In this document: positions 1 to 6,092 of the stretch, one piece after another | How positions within the stretch are numbered: the first letter of the stretch is position 1 | How the letters are laid out: every line of letters begins with the position of its first letter | Source of the DNA: an uncultured Clostridia bacterium | GTDB lineage: Bacteria > Bacillota > Clostridia > Oscillospirales > CAG-272 | Assembly: GCA_946061315.1 (NCBI GenBank) | Contig: CAMGRB010000085.1 | Span: forward strand, 1-6,409 | Length of the DNA: 6,409 nt | Direction: 5' to 3' | The notes under the pieces: model-generated | The model's input: only the letters and a program-made list of their open reading frames with translations | Database searches by the model: none | What the model was told of the DNA's origin: nothing | Program-made: the position numbers and the translations under genes

Positions 1-110
1 GCAAAGCGAGAACTTCATTGTCCGCAGACGGACACAAATGAACGAGGTTGTGCTGCGCACAAATGATGTGGACTTACGTCCAATGATGTTGCAGAGTGCA
101 AATGAAGTTG
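1..110. repeat. Hairpin-rich intergenic repeat, copy 1 (left end cut by window)
   Basis: Non-coding block of short palindromes: TGTCCG/CGGACA around position 25, TTGTGC/GCACAA around 55, TGGAC/GTCCA around 75 and TTGCA/TGCAA near 90-102. They are separated by linkers such as AACTTCATT, AATGATGTT and AATGAAGTT. The left-side linkers are reverse complements of the right-side ones, so the whole block could also fold as one large imperfect hairpin. It matches 255-364 at 108 of 110 positions; the differences (56 C/T, 93 A/G) lie in or next to hairpin loops. A further hairpin, TTGCC/GGCAA, follows at 108-120. No function is known to me; it looks like a dispersed non-coding repeat. Confidence 0.75.
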
Positions 111-173
111 CCTTCGGCAAACAAAATAGATTTGCTCTATAATTTTATTAAATAAGGATTTGAACGAAGCGTT

Positions 174-200
174 AAAAAGCCCCTCGGGGAAGGGATTTTT
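174..200. terminator. Terminator-like hairpin between the two repeat copies
   Basis: An A5 run (174-178) and a T5 run (196-200) flank a CCCT/AGGG stem (181-184 with 191-194), giving a symmetrical structure that could act in either direction. No gene in the window clearly ends here. It may terminate a transcript entering from the left, or simply be part of the repeat unit. The 111-173 stretch before it is A/T-rich and shows no gene. Confidence 0.35.
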
Positions 201-203
201 CAT

Positions 204-364
204 TTGTGTACGCAGAACACAACATCGTTTGACCGCAGGTCAACATCATTTCGAGCAAAGCGAGAACTTCATTGTCCGCAGACGGACACAAATGAACGAG
301 GTTGTGCTGTGCACAAATGATGTGGACTTACGTCCAATGATGTTGCGGAGTGCAAATGAAGTTG
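204..364. repeat. Hairpin-rich intergenic repeat, copy 2 (more complete)
   Basis: Second copy of the repeat, extended to the left. Successive hairpins are TTGTGT/ACACAA (204-222), TTGACC/GGTCAA (229-243), TGTCCG/CGGACA (273-288), TTGTGC/GCACAA (302-316), TGGAC/GTCCA (323-336) and TTGC/GCAA (343-355). Linkers of about 8-16 bases alternate between ACATCATT or ACTTCATT on the left and AATGATGTT or AATGAAGTT on the right. The 255-364 part is nearly identical to copy 1. The hairpin stems differ in sequence from one another, so this is not a simple direct repeat or a CRISPR. The open frame across it is incidental. Confidence 0.75.
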
Positions 365-365
365 T

Positions 366-440
366 GACTTCGTTGCAAACGAAACCGTGCCGTTCGTTTG
401 TACGCCGATTATTCAAACTTGCGGATACAACTTCATTTAA
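366..440. repeat. Degenerate palindromic tail of the repeat
   Basis: The array appears to continue in weaker form. CAAACGAA at 376-383 can pair with TTCGTTTG at 393-400, and the stretch ends with ACAACTTCATTT at 427-438, which resembles the linkers of the main copies. No gene is seen here. Confidence 0.4.
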
Positions 441-458
441 TATTTATTTTTCCCTCCC

Positions 459-519
459 AAAAATTTTTTTGATTTTTTTCAAAAAAGGTATTGACAATGC
501 GATTTTGTTTTGTTAAAAT
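459..519 (+). promoter_or_regulatory. perR-rubrerythrin promoter with upstream A/T tracts and possible PerR box
   Basis: TTGACA (491-496) and TAAAAT (514-519) are separated by 17 bp, with TG at 511-512 as an extended -10. The predicted start is near 526. Directly upstream, A5 T7 GA T7 C A6 (459-486) resembles a curved UP-element and can also form an 8-bp A/T hairpin. A PerR-box-like 15-mer at 513-527 overlaps the -10 and matches about 10 of 14 positions of TTATAATnATTATAA. A second dyad, TAATAA with TTATTA (519-524, 531-536), lies over the predicted start. Autoregulation by PerR is known in the family; operator function here is inferred. Confidence 0.7.
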
Positions 520-554
520 AATAACAGGAATTATTACTGATAAGGTGTCAAGAG

Positions 555-929
555 ATGAGAAACACAAGGCAAAGAGAAGAAATACTTGATTTTCTTCACT
601 CGAAAAGAGAACATTATACCGCCGTGCAAATCTATGATGCCGTTAGGCAAAAGATTCCGGACATCAGTTTGGGTACGGTTTACAGAAATCTCGGCAAGCT
701 TGTTGAAAGCGGGGAGGTCGTAACGGTCGGAACGGAGGACAGGAGCCTTTGCTACGACGGATTTACGTTCCCGCACGATCATTTTGTCTGTACCGAGTGC
801 AAAAAAATCTTCGATTTCGAGTTTGAGCACACGGAGCCCAAGGGTATAATATCATCGGGGTTTGAAATCGAGTACGAGCGTACCGTTTACTACGGTATAT
901 GCCCGATTTGTAAAAAGTCAAAAATTTAA
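555..929 (+). CDS. perR: PerR-type Fur-family peroxide-responsive repressor
   Basis: A 124-residue cytoplasmic metal-dependent repressor expected to sense hydrogen peroxide and control defence genes. The N-terminal winged-helix DNA-binding domain (about 1-65) contains [14 protein letters not shown]; the C-terminal half is the dimerisation and metal domain with HDHFVCTEC. By alignment from memory with Bacillus subtilis PerR, all five regulatory metal ligands are present (H20, D68, H74, H76, D87), as are the four structural zinc cysteines (C79, C82, C116, C119). Asp at D87, where Fur proteins usually have Glu, and the rubrerythrin neighbour favour PerR over Fur. It is about 17 residues shorter at the N-terminus than B. 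subtilis PerR, a form I associate with clostridia. The start is supported by AAGGTG at 542-547, 7 bases before ATG. It lies 23 bases before rubrerythrin in one apparent operon. Confidence 0.88.
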   Translation: MRNTRQREEILDFLHSKREHYTAVQIYDAVRQKIPDISLGTVYRNLGKLVESGEVVTVGTEDRSLCYDGFTFPHDHFVCTECKKIFDFEFEHTEPKGIISSGFEIEYERTVYYGICPICKKSKI

Positions 930-952
930 TTATAATACAAGGAGAAAAAGTT

Positions 953-1549
953 ATGAAAAAATTTGTTTGTCCCGTTTGCGGTTACGTTTACGAAGCAGAG
1001 GAAATGCCTGCTGATTTCCAGTGCCCTGTTTGTAAGGTACCCGGCTCAAAATTCAAGGTAATGGAAGAGGGCGCAAAGCTTGCGGCAGAGCATGAATACG
1101 GCATTTATGCAAAGACCGTCAAGAACAACCCCGATATTTCCGAAGAAGACAAGAAGTACATCTTCGATCAGCTCATGGCTAACTTCAACGGTGAGTGCTC
1201 CGAGGTAGGTATGTATCTCTGCATGGCGAGAATCGCTCACAGAGAGGGATATCCCGAAATCGGTCTTTACTGGGAAAAGGCCGCATATGAAGAAGCAGAG
1301 CACGCTGCTAAATTTGCAGAGCTTCTCGGAGAGGATCTTGAGCCCAATATGAAGGCTACAACGAAAGACAACCTCGCATGGCGCGTTGACTGCGAGTTCG
1401 GCGCAACCGCAGGAAAGTTCGACCTTGCCGCATGCGCAAAGAAGAACGGACTTGACGCTATCCACGATACCGTTCACGAAATGGCTCGTGACGAGGCAAG
1501 ACACGGCAAAGCCCTCGAGGGACTTCTTAACAGATATTTCAAGAAATAA
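953..1549 (+). CDS. rbr: Reverse rubrerythrin (rubredoxin domain first)
   Basis: A 198-residue non-haem iron protein that reduces hydrogen peroxide, and in related clostridial proteins also supports oxygen reduction, using electrons from NADH via rubredoxin-type carriers. The domain order is reversed relative to classical rubrerythrin. An N-terminal rubredoxin domain has an Fe(Cys)4 site, CPVCG at C6/C9 and CPVC at C24/C27. A four-helix diiron domain follows (about 65-198), with E81 or E84, E114-x-x-H117 (in [10 protein letters not shown]), E148 and E181-x-x-H184 (in RDEARHG) as likely iron ligands. No signal peptide, so it is cytoplasmic. AAGGAG at 939-944 lies 8 bases before ATG. It is the second gene of the perR operon, consistent with the known PerR control of such proteins in Clostridium. 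The frame is intact and of usual length. Confidence 0.93.
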   Translation: MKKFVCPVCGYVYEAEEMPADFQCPVCKVPGSKFKVMEEGAKLAAEHEYGIYAKTVKNNPDISEEDKKYIFDQLMANFNGECSEVGMYLCMARIAHREGYPEIGLYWEKAAYEEAEHAAKFAELLGEDLEPNMKATTKDNLAWRVDCEFGATAGKFDLAACAKKNGLDAIHDTVHEMARDEARHGKALEGLLNRYFKK

Positions 1550-1568
1550 TCACCGAATTTCCATTTAC

Positions 1569-1599
1569 AAAAAAGACTGTCTACCTGACAGTCTTTTTT
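1569..1599. terminator. Bidirectional terminator between rubrerythrin and the HAD gene
   Basis: Stem GACTGTC (1575-1581) with GACAGTC (1587-1593), a 5-base loop, and flanking A6 (1569-1574) and T6 (1594-1599). It has a U-tract on both strands. It ends the perR-rubrerythrin transcript from the left and the convergent HAD transcript from the right; the HAD stop codon is at 1601-1603. Confidence 0.92.
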
Positions 1600-1600
1600 A

Positions 1601-2287
1601 TTATTTCTTGATTTTCAGTTCCTCGTCTTCGGTTATTCGCTTTACCATTTCCACAACTTCATCGGGGGTTTTTGCGATATAGGACGCGCCCGATTTTTTA
1701 AGAAATTCCTCGTCCCTGTATCCCCAGGAAACGCTTATCTGCTTCATGCCTGCGTTGAAGGCGGTCTTTATATCGACGTCGGAGTCGCCTATGTAAATAC
1801 ATTTCTGCGGTTTTACTCCCATCGTCTTTGCGGCAAGCAAAGCGGAGGCTGGGTTCGGCTTTGGCGGCAGAGAAGACTGCCCCATAACCACATTGAAAAT
1901 TTTTCTGTCAAAGAGCTTGTATATTATATCTTTTACGAAATTGTCCTGCTTGTTGGAAAGGACGCCTATTTTATAGCCCATTCCCTTAAGGTCCATAAGC
2001 ATACTCTCAACGCCGCCAAACGCCTGCGTTTTTTCGCAATAGCATTTTGCGTATTCCTCCTCGTAGATCCTTATGGCACTTTCAAGAATAAATTCAACGT
2101 TCTGAACGTCCCTGGGAAGCGAACGGCGTATAAGCTCTCTTGCGCCGTTATTTATAAATTTCGTAACGTCGGAGAGCGAACGGTTGGGATATCCGAGCTT
2201 TGTAAGCATGGCATTTACGGCGGTGCGTAAATCTTTTATCGTATCCGCAAGAGTACCGTCGAGGTCAAAAATAATTCCCTTTATCAT
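1601..2287 (-). CDS. HAD-superfamily hydrolase, phosphoglycolate phosphatase-like
   Basis: A 228-residue cytoplasmic phosphatase of the haloacid dehalogenase superfamily with a helical C1 cap (about residues 15-90). All four catalytic motifs are visible: motif I DLDGT with nucleophile D8 and acid/base D10; motif II VLSNK with S111; motif III K143 in PPKPNP; motif IV GDSDVD with D168 and D172 binding magnesium. Length and motif spacing fit the Gph/PGP and beta-phosphoglucomutase-like subgroup. The natural substrate cannot be read from sequence: phosphoglycolate, pyrophosphate and nucleotide or sugar phosphates are all possible. GGGAG precedes ATG by 7 bases. It is monocistronic and convergent with rubrerythrin, sharing its terminator, and shows no clear link to the peroxide genes. 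Confidence 0.88.
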   Translation of the reverse strand: MIKGIIFDLDGTLADTIKDLRTAVNAMLTKLGYPNRSLSDVTKFINNGARELIRRSLPRDVQNVEFILESAIRIYEEEYAKCYCEKTQAFGGVESMLMDLKGMGYKIGVLSNKQDNFVKDIIYKLFDRKIFNVVMGQSSLPPKPNPASALLAAKTMGVKPQKCIYIGDSDVDIKTAFNAGMKQISVSWGYRDEEFLKKSGASYIAKTPDEVVEMVKRITEDEELKIKK

Positions 2288-2308
2288 TTTTTATCTCCCA
2301 AAAATCAG

Positions 2309-2337
2309 ATTATATAGATATTAGCATAAATTCGGCG
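2309..2337 (-). promoter_or_regulatory. Probable promoter of the HAD gene
   Basis: On the - strand a perfect TATAAT lies at 2314-2309, 21 bases before the ATG. At 17-bp spacing the -35 position (2337-2332) reads CGCCGA, a poor match, and no extended TG is present. The region is very A/T-rich. It is a likely but weak or activator-dependent promoter. Confidence 0.45.
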
Positions 2338-2403
2338 AAAAATAAACCGTTTTGATAAAAAAATCGAAAAAATTCAGATAAGCGGCACATATCGAGTAGT
2401 AAT

Positions 2404-2462
2404 AGCCACCGATAAGCCGGTGGCTTGCTCAACCCTATAAGGGTATAATACCGGCAGAGCCG
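2404..2462. repeat. Palindromic intergenic repeat cluster A
   Basis: Three consecutive hairpins lie in the non-coding gap between the HAD gene and the aldo/keto reductase operon: an 8-bp stem AGCCACCG/CGGTGGCT (2404-2425), ACCCT/AGGGT (2432-2444) and CGGC/GCCG (2452-2462). The stretch that follows (2463-2528) has only ATTTGCAAAT (2485-2494) as a clear palindrome. No gene is supported here. Confidence 0.6.
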
Positions 2463-2528
2463 AAAGCCAGCCGAAGCTTCCGACATTTGCAAATTTGCCC
2501 GCAGTCGCAAACACGGCAACAGGCAAAG

Positions 2529-2564
2529 CCTTCCTCCGGGAGGAAGGTGGCACGCGAGTGCGTG
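2529..2564. repeat. Palindromic intergenic repeat cluster B
   Basis: A 9-base inverted repeat CCTTCCTCC/GGAGGAAGG with a single central base (2529-2547) is followed by CACGC/GCGTG (2551-2564). The flanking text, GGTGGCACGC and GTGACGGAAGGAGCC, resembles dispersed intergenic repeats that I associate with gut Clostridia; copy number cannot be judged here. Confidence 0.6.
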
Positions 2565-2625
2565 ACGGAAGGAGCCCGCGGGACAGTAATTTCAGAATAA
2601 CTTCATTGTGACGCACTCTCCCTCA

Positions 2626-2660
2626 GTCGCCTGTGGCGACAGCTCCCTCCCGGAGGGAGC
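2626..2660. repeat. Palindromic intergenic repeat cluster C
   Basis: GTCGCC/GGCGAC (2626-2640) and GCTCCCTCC/GGAGGGAGC (2642-2660) form two adjacent hairpins preceded by CACTCTCCCTCA. The pairing of a variable hairpin with a CTCCCTCC palindrome looks like cluster B in inverted order. The short text AACTTCATTG at 2599-2608 also occurs in the hairpin repeat at the left end of the window. The stretch 2661-2720 shows nothing recognisable. Confidence 0.6.
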
Positions 2661-2720
2661 CTTACCGCTGCGGCGGGATTACTCATCGGAAAAATCCTCT
2701 TTGGAACTACCCGCTTTATA

Positions 2721-2755
2721 CAAAAATATGCCGCCGCAGGTAAAATTGCGGCGGC
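2721..2755 (-). terminator. Terminator of the peroxiredoxin-aldo/keto reductase operon
   Basis: Read on the - strand, a 9-bp stem GCCGCCGCA/TGCGGCGGC (2755-2747 with 2738-2730) with an 8-base loop is followed by a T5 run (2726-2722). It begins 12 bases after the aldo/keto reductase stop codon. Confidence 0.88.
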
Positions 2756-2766
2756 TCCGTTAAAAT

Positions 2767-3759
2767 TTATGCAAGTATTTCGTCTATTCTGTCAAGCTCC
2801 TCTTTTGTAAACGGCGCGGACTTAATTATCGACACGTCGTCAACAATTTGGCTCACCTTTGAGGCTCCCACAAGGACGCTCGTTATGTCTCCGTCCTTAA
2901 GGATCCACGAAAGTGCCATTTGCGCAAGCGTCTGCCCTCTTTCTTTTGCAAGCTTGTCAAGCTCTCTTGCCTTGTTTATATATTCCGGCGTAATTGCACT
3001 TTCATTAAGAAAGCGTCCGTCGGTGCGCACCCTTGAGTCCGCGGGGATACCGTTTAAGTATCTGTCGGTAAGAAGCCCCTGTGCAAGAGGAGAGAAGGTT
3101 ATAAGCCCTATTCCGTTTTTTGCGGCGTATTCTTTAAGCCCGTCCTTTTCTATCCACCTGTCGAGCATAGAATATCTTACCTGATTTATAATAAACGGCG
3201 TGCCAAGCTCTCTGAAAAGCTTTACGGCTTCCTCCGTTTGCGCCTTGTTGTAGTTTGAAATACCGACGTAAAGCGCCTTGCCCTGTCTTACTATGCCGTC
3301 AAGCGCGCGCACGGTTTCCTCAATCGGAGTTTCGGGGTCGGGGCGGTGATGATAAAATATATCCACATAGTCAAGCCCCATTCTTTTAAGGCTACTGTCC
3401 AGACTTGCCACAAGATATTTCTTGCTGCCGAAATCACCGTAAGGACCCTCCCACATATAATATCCCGCCTTGGTTGATATTATAAGCTCGTCCCTGTAAA
3501 CGCCGAGATCGTTTCTTAATATTCTGCCGAAGTTTTCCTCGGCGGCTCCCGCAACGGGGCCGTAATTGTTTGCAAGGTCAAAATGCGTAATGCCGAGGTC
3601 AAAGGCTTTTTTGCACATTTCCGTCATATTGTCAAACGACGCATTGGTGCCGAAATTGTGCCAGAGGCCGAGCGATACGGCGGGCAGCTTAAGACCGCTT
3701 CTACCGCATCTTTTGTAAATCATCGTGTCGTATCTGTCTTTGTTTGCAACGTAGTTCAT
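2767..3759 (-). CDS. yghZ: YghZ-type aldo/keto reductase (L-glyceraldehyde 3-phosphate reductase-like)
   Basis: A 330-residue cytoplasmic NADPH-dependent (beta/alpha)8 reductase. The N-terminus (YKRCGRSGLKLPAVSLGLWH) and FDLANNYGP closely resemble Escherichia coli YghZ/Gpr, which reduces L-glyceraldehyde 3-phosphate and methylglyoxal. The catalytic tetrad is intact: D61, Y66, K97 and H138. The cofactor-binding C-terminal part includes SVLVGASKVSQ (about 294-304). Length fits the family, though it ends earlier than the E. coli protein. The ATG overlaps the stop of the upstream peroxiredoxin gene (ATGA), and its AAAGGAG site lies inside that gene's last codons, so translation is probably coupled. 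Pairing with a peroxiredoxin suggests a stress or reactive-aldehyde role, but this is inference; the physiological substrate is uncertain. A clear terminator follows. Confidence 0.88.
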   Translation of the reverse strand: MNYVANKDRYDTMIYKRCGRSGLKLPAVSLGLWHNFGTNASFDNMTEMCKKAFDLGITHFDLANNYGPVAGAAEENFGRILRNDLGVYRDELIISTKAGYYMWEGPYGDFGSKKYLVASLDSSLKRMGLDYVDIFYHHRPDPETPIEETVRALDGIVRQGKALYVGISNYNKAQTEEAVKLFRELGTPFIINQVRYSMLDRWIEKDGLKEYAAKNGIGLITFSPLAQGLLTDRYLNGIPADSRVRTDGRFLNESAITPEYINKARELDKLAKERGQTLAQMALSWILKDGDITSVLVGASKVSQIVDDVSIIKSAPFTKEELDRIDEILA

Positions 3760-4220
3760 TTTTTATCTCCTTTAAGATAATCTATAATTTCAGCCGCATT
3801 TGTGTCGGGCTTTACCTTTTCCATAACCTTTTCTATAAATCCGTTTTCGTTTATTATAAACGTAATTCTCGACACTCCAAAGCCGATTTTGCCGTAAAGC
3901 TTCTTCTCGCGCCACACTCCGTACGCTTTTATCACTTCAAGCTCGGGGTCGGAGAGGAGAATAAACGGCAAAGAATAATTGTTTGCAAACTTAACGTGCG
4001 AGGCTTCACTGTCCTTGCTCACACCTATGACGACAACGCCCATTTTTTCAAACTCGCCGTATGCTTTTGCAAACGCGCACGCCTGGCGCGTACAACCCGG
4101 GGTGTTGTCCTTCGGGTAAAAATACAAAACTACCTTCTTGCCGCAAAAATCCGAGAGAGATACCTTGTTTCCGTCCTTGTCGTTAAGAGTAAAATCAGGG
4201 GCTTTCATTCCTGCTTCCAT
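3756..4220 (-). CDS. bcp: Bcp/PrxQ-type thiol peroxiredoxin
   Basis: A 154-residue cytoplasmic peroxiredoxin that reduces hydrogen peroxide and organic hydroperoxides with thioredoxin-derived electrons. The active site P-x3-T-x2-C is visible in YPKDNTPGCT (P36, T40, peroxidatic C43). The likely resolving C48 sits five residues on, as in the E. coli Bcp pair, and R118 in SRITFII is the conserved active-site arginine. I chose the ATG at 4220, which is preceded by AAAGGA about 9 bases upstream and gives MEAGMKAPDFTL, the usual family start. The longer frame to 4346 would run through the predicted promoter. It is the first gene of a two-gene operon; its stop overlaps the reductase start by the sequence ATGA. 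Confidence 0.93.
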   Translation of the reverse strand: MEAGMKAPDFTLNDKDGNKVSLSDFCGKKVVLYFYPKDNTPGCTRQACAFAKAYGEFEKMGVVVIGVSKDSEASHVKFANNYSLPFILLSDPELEVIKAYGVWREKKLYGKIGFGVSRITFIINENGFIEKVMEKVKPDTNAAEIIDYLKGDKK

Positions 4221-4265
4221 AATAAAATTTCCTTTCTTTTTGCCATAAGAGATTTTTACGTATCT

Positions 4266-4294
4266 ATTGTACCATAAAAGCGAGCGTTTATCAA
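4266..4294 (-). promoter_or_regulatory. Promoter of the peroxiredoxin operon
   Basis: On the - strand TTGATA (4294-4289) and TACAAT (4271-4266) are separated by exactly 17 bp, with TGG just before the -10 as an extended element. Predicted start is near 4259, leaving about 40 nt of leader. It lies back to back with the + strand promoter; the two -35 boxes are 8 bp apart. Confidence 0.75.
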
Positions 4295-4302
4295 TATTTA
4301 TG

Positions 4303-4331
4303 TTGACAAAACAGGCGGGGAAGTGTAAAAT
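4303..4331 (+). promoter_or_regulatory. Promoter of the glycoside hydrolase gene
   Basis: A perfect TTGACA (4303-4308) and TAAAAT (4326-4331) with a 17-bp spacer; predicted start is near 4338. The architecture matches that of the perR promoter. No catabolite-repression (cre) site or other operator is obvious to me. Confidence 0.78.
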
Positions 4332-4363
4332 AAAGCTGTAAACCAACGAAAAGAGGATATCTT

Positions 4364-5965
4364 ATGAAAATCAAGTTACCCGAGCGCGTGGATTTCTATT
4401 TTGACGGAGGGTGTGACACCTTTTCGTCATCGGATTTTGAGGAGCAAGACGGCAGATACGTTTTGAAAAATTCCTTTGAGAGTGTCGCTTTTTCAATAAA
4501 AAACGGTGAGCTTACCGTATTTCTTCGCTCACCCGAGCGGGCGGTGTGTCTTTTAAGGCTTGAGTTTTCCTATAAAGCGAGAGAAAACGTAAAAGTCCTC
4601 GGCGACGCGTGGGAGAGAGCTTACGCCGACCTTGCGTGGCAAAAGCCCGACCCGGAAAAGCACAACCCGTGGTATATGGCGGTATCAAACGGCTCGGATA
4701 GGAACAGAGATTTTTCGGGCAGATTTACCGAGTGCTTCGGCGTCAAGGTGCAGCCAAACGCATTTTGCTATTGGCAATACGGTGAAAAATCCGTCACCCT
4801 GTGTCTTGATGTGAGAAACGGAAAATCGGGCACGCACCTATCAGGCAGAGAGCTTGAATGTGCAACCGTCCTTTTTAGCGAATACGAAAATATTTCGGCG
4901 TACGATTCGCTCCGTGACTTCTGCGGTAAGATGTCCCCCTCTCCGAAGCGCACCGACCACGTCGTTTACGGCTCAAATAACTGGTACTACGCATACGGCA
5001 AAAGCTCGCAGGAAGAGATAATAACCGACACAGAGTGCATAAAACGCTTTTGTCAAGGCTGTGAAAACCCGCCCTATATGGTAATTGACGATGGCTGGGA
5101 GGAAAACCCCTTGGACGCGCCGTGGGATAAAGGCAACGAGCGCTTTCCCGATATGGCTTACCTTGCATCTTACATAAAAAGTAGGGGCGTGCGCCCGGGA
5201 ATATGGGTAAGATACCTTTCAGACGGCGCAAATTCGGGCAAGAGAGTATTGGATTTTCCCGAGGAGTGCTATATAGACGGAGAAAACGCACTCGACCCCT
5301 CGCACCCCGCAGTTCTTGAATACGTAAAAGACGTAACGAAGAAATTAGTGGGTTGGGGATACGAGCTTATAAAGCACGACTTTTCAACGGTTGATATTTT
5401 CGGCAAGTGGGGATTTGAAATGACGGATAGCCCGAACGAGAAAAGAAGCCGCTTTTACGACAACACAAAAACAAGCGCCGAGATAGTAAAGAATTTTTAC
5501 AAGGTGATAGAGAAAGCCGCCGGGGACACCGTCGTTATCGGCTGCAACTGTGTAGGTCATCTTTGCGCGGGAATACACCACCTGAACCGTACGGCTGACG
5601 ACACAAGCGGGTATGAATTTTCAAGGACGGTAAAATACGGCGTCAACACTCTCGCTTTCAGGTCCGTTCAAAACGGAGCTTTCTTCGGTGCGGACGCAGA
5701 CTGCGTCGGTATAACCGGAGCTATTCCGTGGGAGGAGAACGAAAAGTGGATAAGAGTCCTTTCGGAAAGCGCCACTCCGTTTTTCGTGTCTTGCAAGCCG
5801 GGCGTTCTCACCCCCGAGCAAGAGGGCATACTCTCCGAAGCGTTTCTTAAAGCATCCGTCGCCAAAGACACCTTTGCCCCTCTCGACTGGATGGAAACGC
5901 CCCTGCCCACGCATTATATAATAAACGGAAAAGAAAAAGTTTTCGATTGGAATATAGAGCCCTGA
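4364..5965 (+). CDS. GH36/melibiase-like glycoside hydrolase, compact form
   Basis: A 533-residue protein without a signal peptide, hence probably cytoplasmic and acting on imported oligosaccharides. An N-terminal beta-rich region (about 1-195) precedes a TIM barrel whose motifs resemble clan GH-D (GH27/GH36 alpha-galactosidases): MVIDDGWE (239-246), GVRPGIWVR (275-283), YELIKHDFSTVD (333-344) with D339 as likely nucleophile, RTADDTSG (409-416) with D412 or D413 as likely acid/base, and FFGADADCVGIT (440-451). It is shorter than typical GH36 enzymes of about 700 residues and has little beyond the barrel. Alpha-galactosidase is the nearest guess, but substrate and even family membership need profile comparison. 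AAGAGGA at 4351-4357 supports the start. It is monocistronic, with its own promoter and terminator; no transporter or regulator is adjacent. Confidence 0.75.
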   Translation: MKIKLPERVDFYFDGGCDTFSSSDFEEQDGRYVLKNSFESVAFSIKNGELTVFLRSPERAVCLLRLEFSYKARENVKVLGDAWERAYADLAWQKPDPEKHNPWYMAVSNGSDRNRDFSGRFTECFGVKVQPNAFCYWQYGEKSVTLCLDVRNGKSGTHLSGRELECATVLFSEYENISAYDSLRDFCGKMSPSPKRTDHVVYGSNNWYYAYGKSSQEEIITDTECIKRFCQGCENPPYMVIDDGWEENPLDAPWDKGNERFPDMAYLASYIKSRGVRPGIWVRYLSDGANSGKRVLDFPEECYIDGENALDPSHPAVLEYVKDVTKKLVGWGYELIKHDFSTVDIFGKWGFEMTDSPNEKRSRFYDNTKTSAEIVKNFYKVIEKAAGDTVVIGCNCVGHLCAGIHHLNRTADDTSGYEFSRTVKYGVNTLAFRSVQNGAFFGADADCVGITGAIPWEENEKWIRVLSESATPFFVSCKPGVLTPEQEGILSEAFLKASVAKDTFAPLDWMETPLPTHYIINGKEKVFDWNIEP

Positions 5966-5974
5966 TTATTCATT

Positions 5975-6005
5975 AAAAAACGACTCCTTGTAAGAGCCGT
6001 TTTTT
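5975..6005. terminator. Terminator after the glycoside hydrolase gene
   Basis: A6 (5975-5980), CG-A-CTC (5981-5986), a 7-base loop, GAG-C-CG (5994-5999) and T6 (6000-6005) form a hairpin with one A/C mismatch and a U-tract, starting 9 bases after the stop codon. It is nearly symmetrical and may work in both directions, isolating the toxin-antitoxin module from upstream transcription. Confidence 0.87.
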
Positions 6006-6036
6006 ATCAATATGTACGGAGCAAGAATAGTTTTTA

Positions 6037-6065
6037 TTGACAAAAGTTCTTTCATGTGATAATAT
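6037..6065 (+). promoter_or_regulatory. Promoter of the toxin mRNA
   Basis: A perfect TTGACA at 6037-6042 is followed by GATAAT at 6058-6063 (15-bp spacer, with TG at 6055-6056 as an extended -10) or the overlapping TAATAT at 6060-6065 (17-bp spacer). GATAAT sits 17 bases before GAGTTACC, exactly as the antitoxin's TATAAT does in the inverted copy. Predicted start is near 6070. It looks weaker than the opposing antitoxin promoter. Confidence 0.7.
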
Positions 6066-6092
6066 TTATTCGGGGAGTTACCAAAACGGTGG

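Noticed and set aside
1..364. Possible CRISPR array
   Set aside because: The hairpins differ in stem sequence, the two copies are near-identical over 110 bp rather than short repeats with unique spacers, and no cas genes are present.
160..516. 118-codon open frame on the + strand across the left repeat array
   Set aside because: It runs through both the hairpin repeat and the perR promoter, has no ribosome binding site, and its composition follows the palindromes. It is open by chance.
908..936. Internal promoter for rubrerythrin (TTGTAA, 17 bp, TATAAT)
   Set aside because: The predicted start near 943 would fall within the AAGGAG ribosome binding site at 939-944, so the transcript would lack it. 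Read-through from the perR promoter is enough.
2310..2616. Two - strand open frames (69 and 80 codons) in the repeat-filled gap
   Set aside because: They cover palindromic repeats and the HAD promoter, have no ribosome binding site and show no recognisable protein features.
4287..4302. PerR box between the peroxiredoxin and glycoside hydrolase genes
   Set aside because: The best 15-mer matches only about 8 of 14 consensus positions in A/T-rich DNA, no better than expected by chance.
4221..4346. Longer start for the peroxiredoxin gene (42 extra codons)
   Set aside because: The extension crosses the predicted -10 and -35 of its own promoter, has no ribosome binding site, and is not part of the family fold. 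The ATG at 4220 has both a site and the usual N-terminus.
4875..5291. 138-codon - strand frame inside the glycoside hydrolase gene
   Set aside because: It is an antisense shadow of a clearly coding frame, arginine- and serine-rich with no initiation signal. The same applies to the other antisense frames in 4768-5914 and 1046-1504.
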